This document shows, one piece after another, positions 24,164 through 28,823 of a DNA stretch of 28,823 nt (its first letter is position 1; each line of letters opens with the position of its first letter). Source of the stretch: an uncultured Mogibacterium sp. (GTDB taxonomy: Bacteria > Bacillota_A > Clostridia > Peptostreptococcales > Anaerovoracaceae); assembly GCF_938039775.1 (NCBI RefSeq), contig NZ_CALHTQ010000066.1, forward strand, positions 1 to 28,823, read 5' to 3'. The notes beneath the pieces were generated by a model. That model had not been told where the DNA came from. It saw nothing but the letters and a program-made list of their open reading frames with translations, and ran no database searches. Position numbers and translations under genes: made by a program.

Positions 24164-24727
24164 TTACTTCTTACGGTGCTTTGCCGGATGTAGAGCTTCC
24201 TGCCTTGCGTCATATACCTTGTACACTAGCCACGCCATAAGCGAACCGACGATAGCCCCTGTCACTATATCACCTGGATAATGAACTCCAACATAGAGCC
24301 TTGAAAGCGCCATCAAGAGTGCTAGCAGCAGTGCTGGAATCCCATATTTCTTGGGTGCGTTAAGGTATATGCACATAGCTGCAGCAAACGAGCTTGCCGA
24401 ATGTCCCGACGGGAACGATGTATCGCGCTGCTTCTCTATCAGCCTTTGAACCTTGTCAAATACCTCGTACGGACGAGTCCTATCTATTAACTCCTTGAGT
24501 AGCAGATTATTTACAAGGTACGTCAGAGCCAACGATGTGATAACCAGAAATCCGTATTTACGTGTTCGCTTAAATATCAACAGTAGCACTGCAATCGCTA
24601 TCCACATCATTCCCGCATCACCGAGATGTGTATATACCTTGACTATGGGTGTTAGTACCCCATGAATCGCAAAGTGCTGAAACTTGATGAGCAGCGAACC
24701 GTCTATGTTTTGAATGGTCTCTAGCAT
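24164..24727 (-). CDS. PAP2-family membrane phosphatase
   Basis: This 187-residue integral membrane phosphatase is of the type 2 phosphatidic acid phosphatase family. The three family motifs are present: KELIDRTRP (78-86), PSGHS (106-110) and SRLYVGVHYPGD (142-153), set among five or six helices, followed by a basic tail. Such proteins dephosphorylate undecaprenyl diphosphate, phosphatidylglycerol phosphate or phosphatidic acid at the outer face of the membrane. Lying next to alanine racemase, a cell-wall role (lipid carrier recycling) is plausible, though not shown. GGAGG precedes the ATG by 4-5 nt. Confidence 0.92.
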   Translation of the reverse strand: MLETIQNIDGSLLIKFQHFAIHGVLTPIVKVYTHLGDAGMMWIAIAVLLLIFKRTRKYGFLVITSLALTYLVNNLLLKELIDRTRPYEVFDKVQRLIEKQRDTSFPSGHSASSFAAAMCIYLNAPKKYGIPALLLALLMALSRLYVGVHYPGDIVTGAIVGSLMAWLVYKVYDARQEALHPAKHRKK

Positions 24728-24810
24728 TAAGCCTCCTATAATCGTCTCCAGTTAGCGAGTATATAGCTCACACTCTCGAGCTAATCTACAATTTATTGTA
24801 GTCCTACACT

Positions 24811-25983
24811 CTATACGAGGTCGTACTCCCCGCGTTCTCTGTCTATATATATCTTATGAAGTCTCATGCCGAAATCGCACAGAATCTCGTAATTGATAGT
24901 TCCAAGCTTACCAGCAAGTTCTTCTGCAGAAACCTCTTCCTCACCAGAGCGACCCATAATCACGACTTCATCGCCTTTGAGAACTCCAGGTACATCCGTC
25001 ACGTCGATCATGCACTGGTCCATGCAAATGCTTCCTACGACTGGCACGCGGTATCCATTTACAAGAACTTCCGCCTTACCCGTAAGTGCCCTCGAGTACC
25101 CATCCGCATAGCCGATAGATATTGTAGCAATCTTGCTCTCCCTCTCCGTTATAAACTTGCGGCCGTAACTGATAGAAGTGCCAGCGGGAACTTTCTTGAT
25201 ATGTATGATATACGCTTTTACAGACATTACTGGTTTAAGATCCAGTCTCGTCTTATCTACCTCTTCAGATGGATAACATCCATACATGATGATTCCAGGT
25301 CTTACCGCATCAAAATGTGTCTTCGGATAATCCATAATTGCAGCGCTGTTAGCAATGCTCAGCATAGGGATGTTGATGCCACAGCCTGCGAGCTCCTCGT
25401 AGAAGTCATTGAATAACGAAAGCTGCTTATTAGTGTATGTCGAATCCGCTTCATCGGAAGTCGCAAAGTGCGAAACCATGCCATTTATACGAAGTCCTTC
25501 AAGCTCGCCCATCTCCTCGATTTCAGTTCTCGCAAATTCCTTCTCAAGTGGAGTTTCTATCCTATATCCAATCCTGCCCATGCCTGAGTCAATAGCGATG
25601 AAGCAGTCGATTATCGCCCCTCTCTCAACTGCAATCTCGGATCTCTTCTTCGCTCTTTCGAGACCGCCGACCACAATTGTTAAGTTGTGCTCGATTATTA
25701 TATCAGTGCAATCCTCAGGTACAAAGCCGAGGAGCAATATATTTTCGTTAAATCCGGCTTCACGAAGCACGAGAGCCTCTTCAATCGTGGCAACTGCGAA
25801 GTGTGTAACACCATTTTCACGAAGTACCTTGGCACATCGAACGCTGCCGTGTCCATATGAATCGGCTTTTACAACGCCTATTATCTCGCTGGTGCCGATT
25901 ACCCTTTTGATTTCCTTGATGTTGTGGTCTAACGCCGTAAGGTCGATTTCTACCCATGTCTGGCGCATTGATTCCTTGTACAT
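24811..25983 (-). CDS. alr: Alanine racemase
   Basis: This 390-residue PLP enzyme converts L- to D-alanine for peptidoglycan. The PLP lysine is K39 in VVKADSYGHG (37-46; most family members have KANAYGHG). The substrate-binding RIGYR, the NSAA strand, RPGIIMYG, the second catalytic tyrosine in SISYGRKF, and the C-terminal domain motif ICMDQCMIDVTDV are all present. Start: ATG 25983 with AGGGG 6 nt upstream. It lies 102 bp after the adenylosuccinate synthetase gene, with a hairpin lacking a T-run between, and 83 bp before the PAP2 gene. It depends on PLP, but nothing links it directly to the B6 locus. Confidence 0.96.
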   Translation of the reverse strand: MYKESMRQTWVEIDLTALDHNIKEIKRVIGTSEIIGVVKADSYGHGSVRCAKVLRENGVTHFAVATIEEALVLREAGFNENILLLGFVPEDCTDIIIEHNLTIVVGGLERAKKRSEIAVERGAIIDCFIAIDSGMGRIGYRIETPLEKEFARTEIEEMGELEGLRINGMVSHFATSDEADSTYTNKQLSLFNDFYEELAGCGINIPMLSIANSAAIMDYPKTHFDAVRPGIIMYGCYPSEEVDKTRLDLKPVMSVKAYIIHIKKVPAGTSISYGRKFITERESKIATISIGYADGYSRALTGKAEVLVNGYRVPVVGSICMDQCMIDVTDVPGVLKGDEVVIMGRSGEEEVSAEELAGKLGTINYEILCDFGMRLHKIYIDRERGEYDLV

Positions 25984-26004
25984 TAGATACCCCTTTAAGT
26001 ATTT

Positions 26005-26033
26005 AGTTCCTGACAGCTAGGCCGTCAGGAACT
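26005..26033. repeat. Intergenic hairpin between purA and alr
   Basis: AGTTCCTGAC (26005-26014) pairs perfectly with GTCAGGAACT (26024-26033). No T-run follows on either strand, so it is not a standard terminator; mRNA processing or stabilisation are options. Confidence 0.5.
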
Positions 26034-26085
26034 GTCTCTGTCAGTAGGTTATAGTTTTGTAATTTGCAAAGGTTTCCTTTGAAAA

Positions 26086-27363
26086 TTAACGGATAATCAG
26101 TTCATCACGCGCTGGTCCATTTGAAACCATAGACACGCGAACTCCGATTTCCTCTTCAATTCTCTCGATGTATGTCTTACACTCACTAGGCAGTTCATCG
26201 TAGTTCTTAATTCCTCTTATATCAGTCTTCCAGCCTGGAAGTGTCTCATACACTGGCTTTGCCTTCTCTAGTAGCGGTGTATTAGGGAAGTCCTTAGTAA
26301 TCTCTCCGTCGATTTCATAGCCGACACAGATTTTGAGTTCATCTAGGTATCCCAGCACGTCAACTACTGTGACTGCAACCTCTGTAGCTCCCTGCATCAT
26401 GCAGCCGTATCTAGTTGCAACTGCATCGAACCAGCCGACCCTTCTCGGTCTGCCTGTAGTTACTCCGAATTCTCCACCATCTCCGCCGCGTCTACGAAGC
26501 TCGTCAGCCTCGTCTCCGAATAGCTCGCTGACAAAAGCTCCCGCACCAACGGCTGAAGAGTACGCCTTTACAACTGTAACGATTCTCTCGATAGCATATG
26601 GCGGTAGTCCAGCGCCAGTAGCACCAAACCCTGCGAGTGTCGACGACGATGTTACCATCGGATAAATACCGTGGTCAGTATCCTTAAGTGCTCCAAGTTG
26701 TCCCTCTAGGAGGATGCTTTTGCCTGCACTAAGCGCATCATTTAAAATCTGTGAAGTATGAGCAACGTATGGTCTCAGTATCTCTCTGTACTCCATCAGT
26801 TCCTCATAGATATCTTCTGGCTTAATCTGCGGCTTGTGATACAGGTTCTCGAATAGCACATTCTTGATAGTACACACATTCTCTATTCTCTCCATCAGGA
26901 CATCCTTGTCCGCATAGAGATCTGCGACCTGAAAACCAATTTTTGCATACTTGTCAGAGAAGCACGGTGCAATTCCAGCCTTAGTAGAGCCGAACGAATG
27001 TCCAGCAAGTCTCTCTTCTTCGTACGCATCAAGTGCCATGTGGTACGACATAACTAGCTGCGCCCTGTCAGAAATGATAATCTTGCCATGCGGAACGCCT
27101 GCTTCCTCGATGGATGCGAGTTCTTCAAAGAACTTCTTGGCATTGACAGCAACTCCGTTTCCCAGAACACTTACAGCATCCTTGTTAAAAATGCCCGATG
27201 GCATGAGGTGAAGTCCGAATTTACCGAACTCATTCTTGATAGTGTGTCCAGCGTTACTTCCACCCTGAAATCTCACGATATAATCGGATTCCTGTGCGAG
27301 CACATCTGTAATCTTACCCTTACCTTCATCGCCCCAATTGGCACCTACAACTGCTGTGATCAT
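26086..27363 (-). CDS. purA: Adenylosuccinate synthetase
   Basis: This 425-residue enzyme joins IMP and aspartate using GTP, the first step from IMP to AMP. The GTP/IMP loop GANWGDEGKGK (7-17, with the catalytic D12), GGSNAGHT with H40, the IMP-binding QLGALKDTDHGIYP region and the GVTTGRPRRVGWFD stretch are intact. The start chosen is ATG 27363, with AGGAGG 5 nt upstream; an upstream in-frame ATG would put the ribosome binding site inside the gene. The family normally has 425-430 residues, which fits. Confidence 0.97.
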   Translation of the reverse strand: MITAVVGANWGDEGKGKITDVLAQESDYIVRFQGGSNAGHTIKNEFGKFGLHLMPSGIFNKDAVSVLGNGVAVNAKKFFEELASIEEAGVPHGKIIISDRAQLVMSYHMALDAYEEERLAGHSFGSTKAGIAPCFSDKYAKIGFQVADLYADKDVLMERIENVCTIKNVLFENLYHKPQIKPEDIYEELMEYREILRPYVAHTSQILNDALSAGKSILLEGQLGALKDTDHGIYPMVTSSSTLAGFGATGAGLPPYAIERIVTVVKAYSSAVGAGAFVSELFGDEADELRRRGGDGGEFGVTTGRPRRVGWFDAVATRYGCMMQGATEVAVTVVDVLGYLDELKICVGYEIDGEITKDFPNTPLLEKAKPVYETLPGWKTDIRGIKNYDELPSECKTYIERIEEEIGVRVSMVSNGPARDELIIR

Positions 27364-27469
27364 AAAAACCTCCTTGTGCATTGCGCTACTGCGCCTCTGC
27401 CACGACTTTATGACCCCGTCAGTCCACCTTCGAACCGACCTTCTGTAAAGCCCTGCTATTAAAATTTTT

Positions 27470-27493
27470 CCTCTGTACTAATAGTACGCGAGG
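27470..27493. repeat. Hairpin between CoA-transferase and purA
   Basis: CCTC (27470-27473) pairs with GAGG (27490-27493), and inside GTACT (27475-27479) pairs with AGTAC (27483-27487). The T-run is poor on either strand, so a terminator role is uncertain. Confidence 0.4.
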
Positions 27494-27519
27494 ATTATTA
27501 ATTATGGATTAAATATACC

Positions 27520-28823
27520 TTAAATATATTCAATTTTACTTGTATTACGCCAAATTCCCATCTTCTCGGCTTCCTGAATGAGCTCTTCTCTAAAATCAGG
27601 ATGCGCCACGCTGATGAGACTCTCTGCTCTCTGCCATGTCGACTTGCCCTTTAGATTAACTGCACCGTACTCGGTCACTACATAATGAGTTGCCGTCCTA
27701 GGCGTAGTGATAATTGACCCTCTCGGTAGCGTAGGGTGAATGAGAGATACGACCTCACCATTAGGCTTCGTCCTCGTCGAATGCGTGCACATGAAGCTCT
27801 TACCATTCTTGGATAAGAAAGCTCCGAGCACAAAATCTAGCTGTCCGCCAGTTCCTGTAAGCTGTCTAAAGCCTGCGCTCTCTGAACAAACCTGTCCATA
27901 CAAATCGACCCCAACGCAGCTATTAATCGAGATGAAGTTCTCTATCTGCGAGATGGTGTGCACTCTGTTGTCGTAATCAACTGGTGCCGCGCAGCAGATA
28001 GGGTTGTCATCGATAAAATCGTATAGCGCTTTGCTACCCACTGCTGCCGTATATACTGTAAGCCCCTTGTCAACCTTCTTCTTGTTGGTAAGCTTACCAG
28101 CATAATAGAGATTCATAAATGAATCTACGATTACCTCGCTGTGACCACCTAGGTCACGGATGTCGGACTCTGCAAGCAGGCCTCCTATTGCATTTGGCAC
28201 GGCTCCAATTCCGAGCTGAAGCGTACTTTCATTTCTAATTCGGTCTACTATCGACTCGGCAATCCTTCTATCCTCAGGGCTTGCCGGTGCCGCCTTGAAT
28301 TCAGCGAGCTCAGGGCTTTCTCCCTCGATGATATAGTTTACATCAGATATATTGATATGCGACTCATAACCGAGTGCAATTGGCATCTTCTCGTTAACCT
28401 CAACGATGACAATCTTAGAATTTCTGATAATTCCGAGAAGGTCAGCATTAGTAGGACCAAAATTAAAGTTGCCATATCTATCCATCGGTGCAACCTGAAT
28501 GCAGCAGATATCGAATCCATTGCCCTCCTGTCCCCAATATAATGGCTCTTCGTTGAATAGAATCGGTACGTACCAACAGTTGCCCGCATCTGCCATCATT
28601 CTGTCCATACCGGTATAATGCGATGAATAAAATCTAACTGTATCTACGTCTCTAGTCGCCTTGAAAGTCTCCAGAAGATCGTTTCTAACGGCAACTTCAG
28701 TCTGAATCTCTAATCCGCGAAGGAGTGTATCGGTCTTGAGGCGCTTTCCAAGGGCCCTGTCCATGTAAATGGAGCTCCCAGTTCCCACGCCAAAGTGCAG
28801 CCTATAGTTGCTCTTAACTAGGC
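27520..28823 (-). CDS. Acetyl-CoA hydrolase/CoA-transferase, N-terminus cut by window edge
   Basis: About 434 codons of a family I CoA-transferase are visible. The reading frame runs open through base 28823, so the N-terminus is missing. It matches the 4-hydroxybutyrate/butyryl-CoA:acetate CoA-transferase group. Examples are FYSSHYTGMDRMM, GPTNADLLGI, QLGIGAVPNAIGGLL, the SCVGVDLYGQVCSES strand, GTGGQLDFVLGA, and the C-terminal YVVTEYGAVNLKGKST. Such enzymes exchange CoA between acyl groups at the end of butyrate fermentation or in amino-acid fermentation. The exact acyl substrates cannot be read off. An internal GTG at 28788 should not be taken as start, since the family sequence continues upstream (LVKSNYRLHFG). 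Confidence 0.9.
   Translation of the reverse strand, partial: LVKSNYRLHFGVGTGSSIYMDRALGKRLKTDTLLRGLEIQTEVAVRNDLLETFKATRDVDTVRFYSSHYTGMDRMMADAGNCWYVPILFNEEPLYWGQEGNGFDICCIQVAPMDRYGNFNFGPTNADLLGIIRNSKIVIVEVNEKMPIALGYESHINISDVNYIIEGESPELAEFKAAPASPEDRRIAESIVDRIRNESTLQLGIGAVPNAIGGLLAESDIRDLGGHSEVIVDSFMNLYYAGKLTNKKKVDKGLTVYTAAVGSKALYDFIDDNPICCAAPVDYDNRVHTISQIENFISINSCVGVDLYGQVCSESAGFRQLTGTGGQLDFVLGAFLSKNGKSFMCTHSTRTKPNGEVVSLIHPTLPRGSIITTPRTATHYVVTEYGAVNLKGKSTWQRAESLISVAHPDFREELIQEAEKMGIWRNTSKIEYI

Noticed and set aside
24856..25416. A 186-codon plus-strand open frame
   Set aside because: Antisense to alanine racemase, rich in His, Arg and Tyr, with no coding features.
25409..26020. A 203-codon open frame on the plus strand
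   Set aside because: It lies antisense to alanine racemase, which has all its motifs; the Ser-rich translation is typical of a reverse-strand shadow.
1..28823. CRISPR arrays, tRNA or rRNA genes, insertion sequences
   Set aside because: I looked for regular repeats, cloverleaf-like sequence and transposase motifs and saw none that could be supported.

Overview
The window looks like chromosomal DNA from a low-GC, Gram-positive obligate anaerobe of the Clostridia. The signs are strong GGAGG-type ribosome binding sites, a butyryl/4-hydroxybutyryl-type CoA-transferase, a DUF1858 redox-disulfide protein, an ECF transporter S component, a NusG-II/Gx pair and sortase-anchored surface proteins. A relative of Mogibacterium or Eubacterium Family XIII is possible, but that is a guess from gene content. 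I see no rRNA, tRNA, CRISPR array, prophage or insertion sequence.

Layout. 1-1803 (minus): two-component system, an OmpR-type regulator followed by a six-TM histidine kinase cut by the window edge. 1898-1971: a branched inverted-repeat element. 2040-3269 (minus): OFA-family MFS transporter. 3459-7825: a predicted vitamin B6 locus. A MocR/PdxR-like regulator is translationally coupled to a SurE-isochorismatase-like fusion on the minus strand. It is divergent from an ECF S component and a pyridoxal kinase on the plus strand. The intergenic region holds three TGTAC motifs at 21- and 31-bp steps. 8091-11411 (plus): a tightly coupled MelB-like transporter, glycerophosphodiester phosphodiesterase and lysophospholipase-like hydrolase, probably for (lyso)phospholipid salvage.

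11569-14562 (minus): a Fic enzyme, a SemiSWEET, a PHP phosphoesterase and an ApbE flavin transferase. 14605-16048 (plus): NusG-II protein, Gx family membrane protein and a frameshifted sortase-anchored Ig-like protein. ApbE, NusG-II and Gx together resemble part of a flavin-based extracellular electron transfer locus. 16188-17174 (minus): a C39-like cysteine peptidase-like protein and a DUF1858 protein. 17401-19237 (plus): DUF2156 protein and a GNAT acetyltransferase behind two tandem promoters. 19481-22728 (minus): a large sortase-anchored surface protein, a family 2 glycosyltransferase whose start codon appears to be ATC, and a small GNAT. 22832-28823 (minus): a small membrane protein, uracil-DNA glycosylase, PAP2 phosphatase, alanine racemase, adenylosuccinate synthetase and the CoA-transferase, which is cut by the window edge.

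The most unusual points are in the B6 locus. The regulator lacks the lysine that normally forms the PLP Schiff base, and the isochorismatase-like half of the fusion has glycine where the nucleophilic cysteine should be. Function calls rest on motif reading and recalled family knowledge, without database searches.
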